Of a stretch of DNA of 64,000 nucleotides, positions 11,121 to 20,742 are shown piece after piece. Made by a program: the position numbers and the translations under genes. Position 1 is the stretch's first letter. Every line of letters begins with the position of its first letter. Below the pieces are notes generated by a model that was not told the DNA's origin, made no database searches, and saw only the letters and a list, made by a program, of their open reading frames with translations. The stretch is from Laguncularia racemosa (Eukaryota > Streptophyta > Magnoliopsida > Myrtales > Combretaceae), in NCBI GenBank assembly GCA_037954665.1, contig JBBMOL010000116.1, positions 586,807 through 650,806 on the forward strand. The letters run 5' to 3'.

Positions 11121-11378
11121 ATGAGTTAGAAAAGGAGGATACAATATCAGTGAAATGGGTTGAGATAGGGGACACCTCAATGGACAGTGGGTCATTATTT
11201 GTGTTGCTGATGAGATACATCCTGGAAATGGAGGAGAGAAGACAATCACCACCTGTGGTATTTCAGATTTTGGGATTCTGTAGTGATATTTCTTCATATG
11301 GTTTGCTAGGAGGAAACGAAGTCTCTACTGCATTTGATCTACCAGATTTGGGACAAATCTTTTTGAGGCCCGAGGAGA
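11121..11378 (+). pseudogene. Residual pol linker joined to pol tail (RT-RH-IN core deleted)
   Basis: The frame reads through LLMRYILEMEERRQ, matching the PR-RT linker of the outer element (LLQMRYALRMEGRQ). Near 11270-11300 it jumps to a pol-terminal segment ending LRPEEMIG at the LTR edge. It matches the end of the outer element's integrase just before 13416 (LRLEEMIG in one frame). The whole RT, RNase H and integrase core is missing at the junction. Confidence 0.6.
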
Positions 11379-12417
11379 TGATAGGAATAAAAATCCGACA
11401 AGACCTATCATTAGTGCAAAAACTAAAGGATTTCAAATCTTGGTGTTGAGGGCCCATTTTGAGCAGATAGACCCCGGAATTATTTATATATTAACCGCTT
11501 TTCTATTATTCTTGTATCATGTTTTCCAACAGGCACAATTATCATATTTTATAGGGCAATGGACAAACTCCCTCAACTCAACTTGTGGGTTATCCATGGA
11601 CCGACCTGAACCGGCGATGAGTTGGGCCGATGGATCCTATAGAAGACCGACATCATGAAGACCATTTATTTTATATATTTCTTCTTTTATGAACTATTTT
11701 AGTTGTATTTTGGTTTTGGGACACTTTTATTTCCTTGTAATTTTCATTTAGGGTTAGCCACCTTAAAAGTGGCAAACTTGTAATTTTGAGAACTTTTTAA
11801 CCCTAGGAGTAGCAAGTATAAATACTTGCTTAAGAGAGGGTTTGAGGAGGCTTATCTTTTGCCGATTAAACACCTCCTTTCAGTCAGAATTAGGGTTCAT
11901 ACTTGGTTCCAAACTCTTATCAATTTCAATACCAAGAGTTGAAATTATGGCGAGTGCAACATCTTGAAATTGTGAGTTATATCAATTTCATTTCGTTGTG
12001 ATTTCTTTTCTTCTCTAGTGTGTCATATCTAGGGTTGATTTGAGATAGTTCTTGGTTAGAATTACTTGTTGCATTCACGAATTCTTATGCTTATTTGAAG
12101 GAATTATCAAATTGATCCGATTCTTCTTGAGGATTTCCCTTGATAACGTGTTCTTCAATATTGGAAAAAGGATTATTTTGTTACGGTTTCTCCTTGTCAA
12201 ATTAAGGTTTTATTTGCGTGGATTACATGAAATTAGAGTGTTTTTAGAAGGCATTTTCATTGTGGTATTCTGATTATATCATTGGTTGTTTGAATTTCAT
12301 CATTTCATCATTAGTGTTCATTTGAAAAGTGCCATTTTTGGATCCGATTTTGCCTTGACTTGAGATTGCTGTTCTTAAGTCTTTTGGATGTGCTTTTAAG
12401 TGTGTTTAGGCACATCA
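11379..12417 (+). repeat. 3' LTR of nested element
   Basis: 1,039 bp, TGATAGG...CACATCA. A GAGGAGA purine tract directly before it could be the polypurine tract. The TATA box is at 11817-11824. Confidence 0.93.
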
Positions 12418-13505
12418 GGGATGTTCATAGTGTGCTAGAATGGTGTGGAGTTTGCAAAAGGGCAAAAGGAAAGAAAAGCATTCAAGGTGAATATATGCCT
12501 TTGCCTATACCTACTAAACCCTAGACTGATATCAATATGGATTTTGTTTTGGGTCTGCCCAGGACTCAAAGGAGAAAGGATTCTATCATGGTAGTTGTTG
12601 ACAGATTCAAAAAATGTCCCATTTTGAGCCTTGTCACAAAATAGATTATGCTCTTTTTATAGCTAACCTTTTTATGCAAGAGATTGTTAAATTGCATGGT
12701 GTTCCACACAGTATAGTGTCTGATAGAGACACTAAGTTTCTTAGCTTCTTCTAGAAGACACTATAGAGAAGACTTGGTACTAAACTTATGTATAGTACCT
12801 CTTGCCATCCCCAAACTGACGGCCAGACCGAAGTTGTTAACCATACTCTTGGCACATTACTAAAGCAATAGTTAGCAAGAATCTTACTGATTGGAACTTG
12901 TGTCTTCCTATTGTCGAGTTCACTTACAATAGGTTTACTCATAATTCAACCAGTAAGTCTCCCTTTGAAGTTGTGTATGGCTATAATCCTACTATTCCAA
13001 TGGATCTTATAGTAAGACTGATAACAAAGGAAGAGAGCCTAAGTGGAGTTGAGTGAGCCAAGGAGCTTTAGAAACTTCATGAGAAGATAGCCGAACGTCT
13101 TTAGCAAACATAGGAGCAGCAGAAACTTTAGGGAAACAGGAACAGGAAAACCAGAATTTATAATCTAGGTGACCTAGTTTAGATTAATCTCAGCAAAGAT
13201 AGGTTTCCATAAGAAGTCGTAGAAGCTATCACCCAGATCAAATGGACCTTTCAGAGTTATCAGGCGCATCAACAACAACGCCTATAGAATGAAGTTACCA
13301 GGGGAATATGGCATCTCAACTACCTTTAATTTTGCAGATCTATCATCATATTTACTAGATGATATTCATGAAGACCAATCCAATTTGAGGCAAATCTTCC
13401 TAAGGCTTGAGGAGATGATAGGAATCTAATTCCCATAGGACCAGTCACTAGAGCTCGAGCCAAGGGTTTACAAAATCTAGCTATGAGGATCCTCCATGAA
13501 TAACT
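12418..13505 (+). pseudogene. gypsy integrase core and C-terminus, broken, ending inside the 3' LTR
   Basis: Continues the integrase cut at 8227. The CGVCKRAKG part of the zinc finger comes first. The catalytic core follows with MDFVLGLP, SDRDTKF and a HPQTDGQTEVVN block carrying the conserved acidic residues. After that comes the YNPTIPMDL region. Many stops and frame changes interrupt it. The last part crosses 13416 into the LTR, where GPVTRARAKG-like residues are encoded. No chromodomain is visible. The LTR-embedded tail is the reason for the CRM-like assignment. Confidence 0.78.
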
Positions 13506-14249
13506 AAACCTTGAAGATGTTGATTTAGTATCTAATTTTGTATTACATAATTGTTATGCATTCCAGTAGGTACATTTATCAGTTTTACAAGATGGCGAAT
13601 AAAACATGCTAAGGATCAATTAAGGACATTCTTGGACTCACATCCAACGATCCACAATGTGTTCACTTGAATTGAAGAACCGGCCACTTGAAGACCATTT
13701 TTGTATTTGTAATTAATCCTTTGGAAAACTGGCCACTTAGTGACATCTTTGTAATTTTTAGTATATTTTTATCCTAATTGGAGTAAGTATAAATACTTGC
13801 TAACTAGGGTTTTTAGGGAGCTTTTTAATATTTTTAAGAAAAACATACACTTTGGCCGTGCGGGTTCATCCTTTACAATCAAAGATCTCTTATCAATTTC
13901 TTTGTGAAATTGTGGCGAAAATCAACAAGAATAGATTATGAGTCATATCAATCTTACTTTTGTTGTTTAACAAATTATGTTTAGTGAGTAATATCTAGGT
14001 ACAATTTATGGTTACTTGTTCATTCACGTGAATTAGGATTGTGTTTTTCTGATTTGATTATTTCAATTTGAAATTAAATCCCAGTTCAATTGCGTATTCT
14101 TCCATTGAAGATCACATACTTGTTTGTTCTTACATCCATTTGGTATTTACGTTTTTGGAATCAAGTTCATCACGCCATTTTGAGTACTAATTTTGTAATC
14201 GATTCTTCAATTGTATTGTGTGCTTGTATTCAGGAATCAAAGCACATCA
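13416..14249 (+). repeat. 3' LTR of the 10.2-kb gypsy element
   Basis: 834 bp, TGATAGGAATCTAATTCCC...AAGCACATCA, paired with 4065-4897. The TATA box is at 13788-13795. It is preceded by a short GAGGAGA purine tract. Confidence 0.92.
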
Positions 14250-14254
14250 AAACT
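14250..14254. repeat. Target site duplication, right copy (AAACT)
   Basis: Exact copy of 4060-4064. Confidence 0.9.
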
Positions 14255-14405
14255 CTATACTATATTTGCATTTGATAAACTTAGATTTTTTTTTTGGTAC
14301 ATGGTAGTATAAAAAGAGTATTTTTTTTATCCGCAGGAATGTCATTTTTGAACTCATTTTGAAATTTTGCTTGAGGATAAAGCAATGCTTTTTAGTTAGG
14401 GGTAG
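14255..14405 (+). other. Terminal non-coding region and polypurine-like tract of an Athila/Tat-like element
   Basis: TTTTGCTTGAGGATAAAGCA followed by a purine-rich AGTTAGGGGTAG (14394-14405), then TGATAAC. This order resembles the sequence before the 3' LTR in plant Athila/Tat elements, where the purine tract primes plus-strand synthesis. The assignment rests on that resemblance. Confidence 0.45.
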
Positions 14406-15019
14406 TGATAACATTAAAAAATATGTGTTTTTCCTAAACCCAAAAGCCACACTTGTGCATAATTATTCAGTGAAATCAAGATGAAAACTATAAAGCAAAG
14501 TGTAAATTATGCAAAAAATGGACCAATGGAAGATAATTGCACAAAAACATGAAAAATAATCAATTTTATGATATAAAATGTTGACTTATTTTGCCTAGAT
14601 GTAGGAAACAATACGACATCTAGACAATTTTGGAAATTGAAGAAGAATAAAGGAGATATAGCAAGTTAAACAAGTCAAATCTAAACTAAGCTAAACCAGT
14701 TGGCTAGTTCATGTAATTACCATGTAGCAGGTTTGGTAGGAAATGAACACAAAAGTAAATATGTAACCAGCCAGTCAGTTCAATTCCTACCCTTTGGCCA
14801 GTTTGATACATAAAAGCATTGATTAAACTAACTAGTTGGTTCAAACCCCTACCAATTAGCTAATTTAAATAGGATATAAGTATTCTTGTTCATGATTTTA
14901 GAAAAGAATATCTTGCATTGTCATTTTTTTCTTCTTCCTTTTGACGAGTTTTAGGGTTTAGGTGTCTCTCAACTAAGTTTAGCTAGTTTTTAGGTTTCTC
15001 AAGTGGATTTGAACCTAAC
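14406..15019 (+). repeat. Athila/Tat-like LTR, left part
   Basis: Starts TGATAACATT right after a polypurine-like tract and continues with the repeat also present at 1865-2110. It is cut at 15019 by the LTR of the minus-strand gypsy element and resumes at 19656. It contains imperfect CTAGTTGGTTCAAAC/CCAGCCAGTCAGTTCAA repeats. Confidence 0.5.
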
Positions 15020-15648
15020 TGATGTGCCTAATTCTAAATTTAAAATCAAGCAATCGCAAACCAAGTTGACAATTCGCAATAATCAATTCTGATAATCAAA
15101 CAAATAACAATAACAAGATAAAAAAAAACCTAAACCTTTACCAGATATGATGTACTAGCAAGAGAATAGTCCCAACATGGTCTTTTTGATATTAAGCACA
15201 ATAATTTTGATATCGTCACTCGCTATAATCCAAGGATTGATAAGTCTATAAGAAGAATGAGAGCAAACTCAAACTATTGTATTTCTCAAATATCCAAATT
15301 ATGTCCCTTTCTATTCCCCTAAATGCATATAAGGAGGTAAAGTTTCATCACAAACAAAATTAGTCCGACACAACATAACATAATCAGCTTAAATTGTAAG
15401 CTACCAGCTTTAAGGGAGGTTAGGCCATCGGCCTTAAAGATCTACACCGTTAGCCTTCATGGTTGGCCTTAAAAGTACACCATCAGCCTTTATGGTTGGC
15501 CTTCAGCTTTGCACAGCCAGTTCTTTAAAGTAAGCTGCTAGCTTTTGAGAGTAGCGTTACATGCTTGCTTAAGTAATTTAGTTTACTTGGTTGTCATCCC
15601 AAAGCACTGATGGATGCATCTACAATTGAGATGACTTGATTCTCATCA
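15020..15648 (-). repeat. 3' LTR (minus-strand element)
   Basis: Plus-strand TGATGTGCCTAATTC...GATTCTCATCA. It carries a run of GGCCTT/AAGGCC repeats at about 15418-15500, a degenerate form of the GGCCGGC arrays seen in related LTRs. Confidence 0.88.
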
Positions 15649-15990
15649 TCTCCTCGGACTTGTGGAAGATTTTCCCTCAAATCTAATGATTCTTCATGAT
15701 GATCTTCTAATAGGTAAGGTGATAGATCTGCAACATTAAATTAGCAAAAACATCATATTCTTCTAGTAGCTCCACCTTGTAAGCATTGTTGTTGATACAC
15801 TTCAAAATCTTGAATGGTCCATCTACTATAGGTGAAAATTTCTATGATTTCTTGTAAGGAAACTGATCATTGCTGAGATGAATCCAAACCAAGTCACCTG
15901 GATTGAAAATCTTGGTCTACTTGTGTTTATTTCCTTAAAGTCACTACTACTCTTGAGTCTTCTGAAGATGTTCAGAAGCCTTTTGAAGAA
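15649..15990 (-). pseudogene. Integrase C-terminal remnant
   Basis: The minus-strand reading gives VWIHLSNDQFP and DGPFKIL(K)-like residues, then INNNAYKVEL and a final ENxP segment leading into the LTR. It corresponds to the C-terminal end of gypsy integrases. The upstream catalytic core is absent, and protease sequence is found almost directly beside it. Confidence 0.6.
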
Positions 15991-16647
15991 GCTTCTGAAT
16001 TTCCTGGAAATGTTCCACTACACTCAAGTTTGCTTCTAGTTCCTTCTACCCCACAAATAAGGAATTCTTGTTAGTGGTTTTATTGATTTGTCTCTATGCC
16101 TTTTGCACCTTAGCTGGTGACATAAGACTCAAAACAATCTGTTTGCCATCCTTTTAGAACACATAGGTGTTCCTAAACCCATCATGCAATACTCTCCTGT
16201 CAAATAACCACGGTCTACCAAGTAGCATATGTAATGCGTACATAGGAAGAATATCACAGACAATCTCATCATGGTACTTCTCCCTTATGCTGAATGAAAC
16301 CTTAGCCCTTTGAGTAACATGTAGACTGCTTTGTTCACTCAACCAGTGAGGTTTCTATGGCTTAAGGTGGGGGTAGTAACTAGTTTTAATTTATTAACTA
16401 GAGAAGTAGCCACTACATTGGTGCAACTATCACTATCAATAATAACATAAAGGTTACCTTCGACCTTGCAGGAAATATGTAATAGGTTCTCCCTCTGTTC
16501 TTTCTCATTAGTAGAAAAAGCATTCATCTCCTTACGTAACACATTGATAGCCAAATACTGATCATTCCCTTTGTCTTCATGTACCTCAACATCTGCATCC
16601 CTATAATACTCATCTAGCACTACTAAAAAATCTACTGGCTCATGCAT
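15991..16647 (-). pseudogene. gypsy protease remnant
   Basis: Minus-strand frames at 16339-16647 and 16154-16342 contain a protease block with VIIDSDSCTNVVA. The expected retropepsin triad is altered, reading D-S-D instead of D-S/G-G. MLLGRPWLFDRRV follows. A frame change near 16340 separates the blocks, so the protease is not functional. It lies between gag (upstream) and the retained integrase tail. Confidence 0.75.
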
Positions 16648-17273
16648 CTCTTCCTCGTCATCCTAACTCTCCACCTCTATAGTAGTCATCACCCTTTTGT
16701 TTAGACATTGAGTAGTCATGTGTCCAAAACCCAAACATTTAAAACATTGGATTTGATGAGTCTTTCCACCAGATGACCCAGCTACTATCTGCTTAATTTT
16801 AGCCCTAGCAACTACTTTCCCCTTTCCAAAAAATTCCTTCTCCCCTCCAACATCAGTAACAGTTGCATTCTCTTCCGCATTCTTATCATATCCCCCCTTA
16901 TCAACATGCTTACTATTTAACGCATATAGTTTGTTAGAGGATCCATACCTATTACTCACTGCTGTATAAGGATTAGAACGCCCCTATCTCTCAACTTTCA
17001 AAGCCTACCAGATGGCCTCATCAAGTGTAGCATATCGCTACAACTCCACAATACAAGCAATCTCATATTTTAGGCCTAACACAAATCATGCCATTGTCTG
17101 TTCAGGAGGCTCAATGATCCCACATCGAATCATCAACACTTCAAATTCTTAGACATACTTGTCCATAGTCTGGCCTCCCTGCCTTAAGGTTTGGAGGTGC
17201 ATGAATAGCCCATGCTTGTAATGCTATAAAACAAATCTCTTCCTCATGACCCACTTCATCTCTTACCAAGTAC

Positions 17274-17278
17274 AGATC
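17274..17278. repeat. TSD of solo LTR, left copy (AGATC)
   Basis: AGATC at 17274-17278 and GGATC at 17876-17880 flank the solo LTR. Four of five bases match. Confidence 0.65.
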
Positions 17279-17875
17279 TGATGGGAATCAAATCACGACT
17301 ATTACAACTTTATTCAATGCGGGAATCAAATCACAAGAGTCGAAAGCCAGTGGCTTTCCTTTAGACCGGCCATTTAAGGTCGGCGGTGTAGAGATAGGCT
17401 GGTAGCTTTGGCACTTAAGTCGGCCATCTAGGCCGACGATGTACTATTCAAGGCCGACGGCCTTGCCTCCTAAGCCAGTGGCTTATGTAGGCAGCGTATA
17501 ATTCAAGGCCAACGACTTATGTAGGCAAACTGGTTGATTTTTGTGGCTTTTTGCATTTTATTTTCTTTTGCTATATATAGGTTGTAATGTAAGGATTTTG
17601 GGACTTTGGAACATTTGAGAAATTATATTGTGAAGTTTGTTCTTCATTTTACTCTTATCAATCCGTTGGATTATGGCGAGTGACTGTATTAGATTATTAT
17701 GTGTCATATCAACAACTTCATATTAACACTACTCTCTTATTGGTGCGTCATATCCGGTAAGGGTTTAGGGTTTATTTTATGTTCTCGTTCATTACTTCGA
17801 TTGTTGGATTCAATTATCATTTATTGTCGCTAGAATCTAGAATTATCGAATTATATAATCATTTAAGGCACATCA
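17279..17875 (+). mobile_element. Solo LTR, opposite strand, same family as its host element
   Basis: 597 bp, TGATGGGAATCAAATC...TTTAAGGCACATCA. In reverse orientation the flanking LTRs share both ends (TGATGGGAATCAAGTCG and GGCACATCA). Gag sequence is continuous across it. It has a TATATATA box near 17571 and a GGCCGAC/GCCAGTGGC array at 17345-17520. No internal region is attached, so it arose by LTR-LTR recombination. Confidence 0.82.
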
Positions 17876-18459
17876 GGATCTTAGCGTCACCATCTCTCAT
17901 CCTACTAGCCACAATGTTCTTCCACCATAAGGCGACATACCCTATAAACTCAACTACTGCCAAACGTACTCGAGTATGGTCATTAATCTCATAATACTCA
18001 AAAAGTTATTCTACCTTATCCTCCCAATCAAGATAATCTTTTGCAGATCCCCTTCTAGCAAATGAAGGCATTTGTAATTTCACATATTCTAAACCCCTAA
18101 GTGGCCTGAACTTACGGTAAGGATAGAATTCATCCTCAAAATTATCATCTCTTCCTTCTGGTAAGTGTAATAATATCCTCTAACTTGCCTTCCCCTATTT
18201 CCTCCTGATGCTCCTCCTAACTCGCCTTCCCCTACATACATCATCAATGGCTACCTAAGGTGGGGGTGATTGTGGATTTACCATTGGCTGTTGAGGTAAA
18301 GTCATTTGATCCACCCGTGTAGCTAGATTGGCAGCAATAGTGGTTAGATCCTATAACCGTTCTTCCAAATTTCTCTAACCACCTACAATACGACGTCCTT
18401 GACTTCCTCCTCCAACCTGACTGTTGACTTCATTCCCAATTCCTCCGTTCACATTATCA

Positions 18460-18900
18460 TTCAACATACTTTGCCGAATTGCAGTTTCAATACAAAATTC
18501 CCAAATCACAATCACACACACAGAGCAATACGACCCTAACATCAACCCTCATTCAATTCCCAAATCACAAATTCAATCAACCTACGACACAATTCAAAGT
18601 ATAAACCCTAACTTCAATTCACTATCACGCTACCCACGGTATAACCCTAATTCCAACCTTTGCTCAATTCCACTTCATAATCACACAAACCACAACACAA
18701 GCTATGGTATAAATCCTAATTTCTATTCACAATACTCAATTAATCACGGCACAAATCATGTAATAATCCTATCTTCAATTCACAATCAAACAATTCAAGG
18801 TGCTCACAGCATAAACCCTAATTTTTCATTCCCAATTCAAGCAATCCCACGTTATAACCCTTCTCTCAACCTTACTCTAATACCAAATTATGATGTACCG
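18460..18900 (-). repeat. Degenerate leader minisatellite
   Basis: The untranslated leader between the PBS and gag carries about ten irregular copies of a phrase like TATAACCCTAA-TTCAATTCA-CAATCACA (plus strand), spaced by 35-60 bp. On the coding strand it is GT-rich, like the leaders at 4915 and 9288. A 181-residue frame on the plus strand here is an Asn/Ile/Pro/Ser-rich shadow of the repeat. Confidence 0.55.
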
Positions 18901-18981
18901 AAATCAAGAACAATTCCAACAATTACAAAAAAAATCCCCAAAAACGAATTGCAACAAGTTCCAAATTGAATAACCTAATAT

Positions 18982-18993
18982 GCTCTGATACCA
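18982..18993 (-). other. Primer binding site for initiator tRNA-Met
   Basis: The minus strand reads TGGTATCAGAGC, an exact match, 5 bases inside the 5' LTR at 18999. Confidence 0.9.
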
Positions 18994-18998
18994 AATTA

Positions 18999-19655
18999 TA
19001 ACGTGCCTAATTCTAAATTCAGAATCAAGCAATCGCAAACCAAGCCGACGATTCGCAACAATCAATTCCAATAATCAAACAAATAACAATAACAAGATAA
19101 AAACCCTAAACCCTTACCAGATATGACACACTAGCAAAAGAATAGTCCTAGCACGATCTTGTTGATATGACACAACAAATCCGATATCGTCACTCGCCAC
19201 AATCTAAGGATTGATAAGAGTATAAGAAGAATGAAAGAAAACTCAAACTGTTGTATTTCTCAAATATCCAAACTCTGTCCCTTTCTATTCCCCCAAATGT
19301 ATATAAGGAGGAAAAGTTTCATCACAAACAAAATCAGTTTGACACAACATAACATAACCGGCTTAAATTGTAAACTGCTGACTTTGAGGGAGTTAGGCTC
19401 TTGGCCTTGAAGATCTACACCGTTGGCCTTTATGGCTGGCCTAAATGGGTACACCACCGGCCTTCATGGCCAGCCTTAAAAGTACATCGCTAGCCTTTAT
19501 GGCCGGCCTTCAACTATGCACTGCCAGTTCTTCAAAGTAAGCTGCTAGCTTTTGAGAGCCATGTTCCATGCTTGCTTAAGTCATTTAGTTTACACAGTTG
19601 TCATCCTGAAGCACTAATGGATGCATCTGTAATTTAGACGACTTGATTCCCATCA
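18999..19655 (-). repeat. 5' LTR (minus-strand element)
   Basis: Plus-strand TAACGTGCCTAATTC...GATTCCCATCA. One end carries TAAC where the partner has TGAT. A GGCC-rich array lies at about 19390-19520, with GGCTGGCC, CACCGGCC and GGCCGGCC units. Confidence 0.88.
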
Positions 19656-20345
19656 TAAAGACACATGGGATACCTCATTCACACATGGATTGTGCTTAAA
19701 ACCACTTTGTAAAGGTTTCTTCTTTCTTAATCCAAACTTATGTTGTTTTAGATGTTGATTTCCTTAGTGTTTCTACCGTTCCTAATGTAGATTATGAATT
19801 TATTGTGTTGTTAGATTATTATTTAGTGATTTTATTGTTTATTGCCAACATATTATATGTGGGTTATGGGTTTTAAGCACTAAACTTGTGTTTCACTCAT
19901 TAAGGAGCATAGGTAGATTGGGATTATATTATATAATGATGATTTTAATGATTGCATGCCCATCCAACCTAGAATAGTTGCTAACACTGTCTAATTCAGC
20001 TAGGATTTAGCATTTGCAACCAATTCATAACTCATTTGCATTATGAATTAGTGAGATAGCACAATCATTAAGCCACTTGATAATTTAGGAAATTGGCTCA
20101 TAACTATACTCTTTTGAGGTATCAAAATCTAGTGTTTTGTTAGAAGAGGTTAGTTTTAGTTGTAGTATAATAAAAATACAAACTATATTGCCTAGCCTAA
20201 CTATGAGTAGGACGGACTAAGAGAATTGAGAGCCAATACATCACTCTCTAGTGATATGATCCTGACTCACCATGTTATACTATAATCATGACCCACTGCA
20301 CTTGCTAGCTAAACTTGCTTATAAAATTGATTTTGTGAAACCATT
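19656..20345 (+). repeat. Athila/Tat-like LTR, right part
   Basis: Resumes the LTR cut at 15019. 19656-20022 matches 2125-2473. Beyond it, GATATGATCCTGACTCACC and a TTATACTATA box followed by CACTTGCTAGC resemble the 3' end of Athila/Tat LTRs. The precise end is uncertain. Confidence 0.4.
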
Positions 20346-20553
20346 AATTGTAGTGTTAATTTTTCTAATGTTTAAGAGCAAGTCAGGGACCAAGAATGTG
20401 TGTGTGTGTGTAAATAGGTAATAGTATTTTTAAAAATATACTAAGATCATAGTAACCACAGTAGAGATCCATTAAAAGAAAGAAATAAAGAAAAGGGCTA
20501 ATATGTTAATTTCATAATTTTTTTCCCCATAGAATTCTATCAAACCTTTTATA
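20346..20553. other. Non-coding, with a (TG)n microsatellite at 20397-20411
   Basis: A short TG run inside AT-rich DNA. No gene is seen. Confidence 0.7.
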
Positions 20554-20742
20554 TAGGGAAAATTATTTACAAAATGATCAACATTCCTAGTCAAATTTCA
20601 ATAGAAAATCAACGTTATACTATGTCATTCAACTAAAAATGATACTATGATAGGTTCCTCTATTTAAACCACATAGCATAATGTTGATCCTATATTTAAA
20701 CTTGACCGTAGACCTTAATCCTTTGGGGTTTAATTTTCCCTA
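20554..20742. mobile_element. MITE-like element, 189 bp
   Basis: The 12-bp ends TAGGGAAAATTA and TAATTTTCCCTA are perfect inverted repeats. The outermost TA may be a TA target duplication around 10-bp inverted repeats. The interior holds phrases (AATAGAAAATCAACGTTAT, GTTGATCCTATATTTAAAC) that recur in inverted form and also occur at 1-256. There is no coding capacity. The superfamily is unknown. Confidence 0.5.

Larger units (their letters stand above)
8228..12417 (+). mobile_element. Nested non-autonomous gypsy element (LTR-leader-PR only)
   Basis: A 4,190-bp element with LTRs of 1,042 and 1,039 bp, TG...CA ends and a near-perfect TSD. It has a PBS identical to the initiator tRNA-Met complement. 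Only the protease is encoded. Gag is replaced by a GT-rich leader. RT, RNase H and the integrase core are absent, leaving a short linker and a pol tail running into the LTR. It interrupts the integrase zinc finger of the surrounding element in the same orientation. By eye the LTRs differ at roughly 20 positions over 1,040 bp, making this one of the younger insertions here. It would need proteins from another element to move. Confidence 0.9.
4065..14249 (+). mobile_element. Ty3/gypsy CRM-like LTR retrotransposon, gag-less, with a nested element
   Basis: A complete element bounded by two LTRs of about 833 bp (TGATAGG...CACATCA) and a perfect 5-bp TSD AAACT. A PBS for initiator tRNA-Met follows the 5' LTR. 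The interior, read on the plus strand, holds a 1-kb GT-rich leader instead of gag, then protease, RT, RNase H and integrase, all broken. The integrase frame runs into the 3' LTR, where a GPVTRARAKG-like tail is encoded. That layout is known for the plant CRM clade of chromoviruses. A 4.19-kb related element sits inside the integrase (8228-12417), so the original insertion was about 6.0 kb. Loss of gag and many stops make it non-autonomous. Confidence 0.9.
16663..18423 (-). pseudogene. gag remnant with CCHC zinc knuckle, split by a solo LTR
   Basis: The C-terminal 98-residue frame (16663-16959) carries an intact CX2CX4HX4C knuckle, CFKCLGFGHMTTQC, which binds RNA in gag. Further upstream on the minus strand (16960-17278 and 17881-18200) the retrotransposon gag core is readable with many stops, for example DYLDWEDKVE and ALWWKNIVASR. 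The solo LTR at 17279-17875 breaks it. Loss of frame throughout makes it a pseudogene. Confidence 0.72.
15020..19655 (-). mobile_element. Non-autonomous gypsy (CRM-like) element with internal solo LTR
   Basis: A 4,636-bp element read on the minus strand. Its LTRs of 629 bp (15020-15648, 3') and 657 bp (18999-19655, 5') end in TG...CA, apart from one mutated end, and a perfect tRNA-Met PBS follows the 5' LTR. The interior encodes gag with a CCHC knuckle and protease, then jumps to the integrase C-terminal tail. RT, RNase H and the integrase core are missing. A weak TSD is seen (TAAC/TAAA). A solo LTR of the same family, on the opposite strand, sits in gag. The element splits an Athila/Tat-like LTR. 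Confidence 0.85.

Noticed and set aside
10914..11297. 127-residue minus-strand frame
   Set aside because: It is the shadow of the plus-strand 78-bp coding repeat and linker.
18424..18969. 181-residue plus-strand frame, Asn/Ile/Pro/Ser-rich
   Set aside because: It lies antisense to the leader of a minus-strand element and is generated by a degenerate TATAACCCTAA...AATTCA minisatellite.
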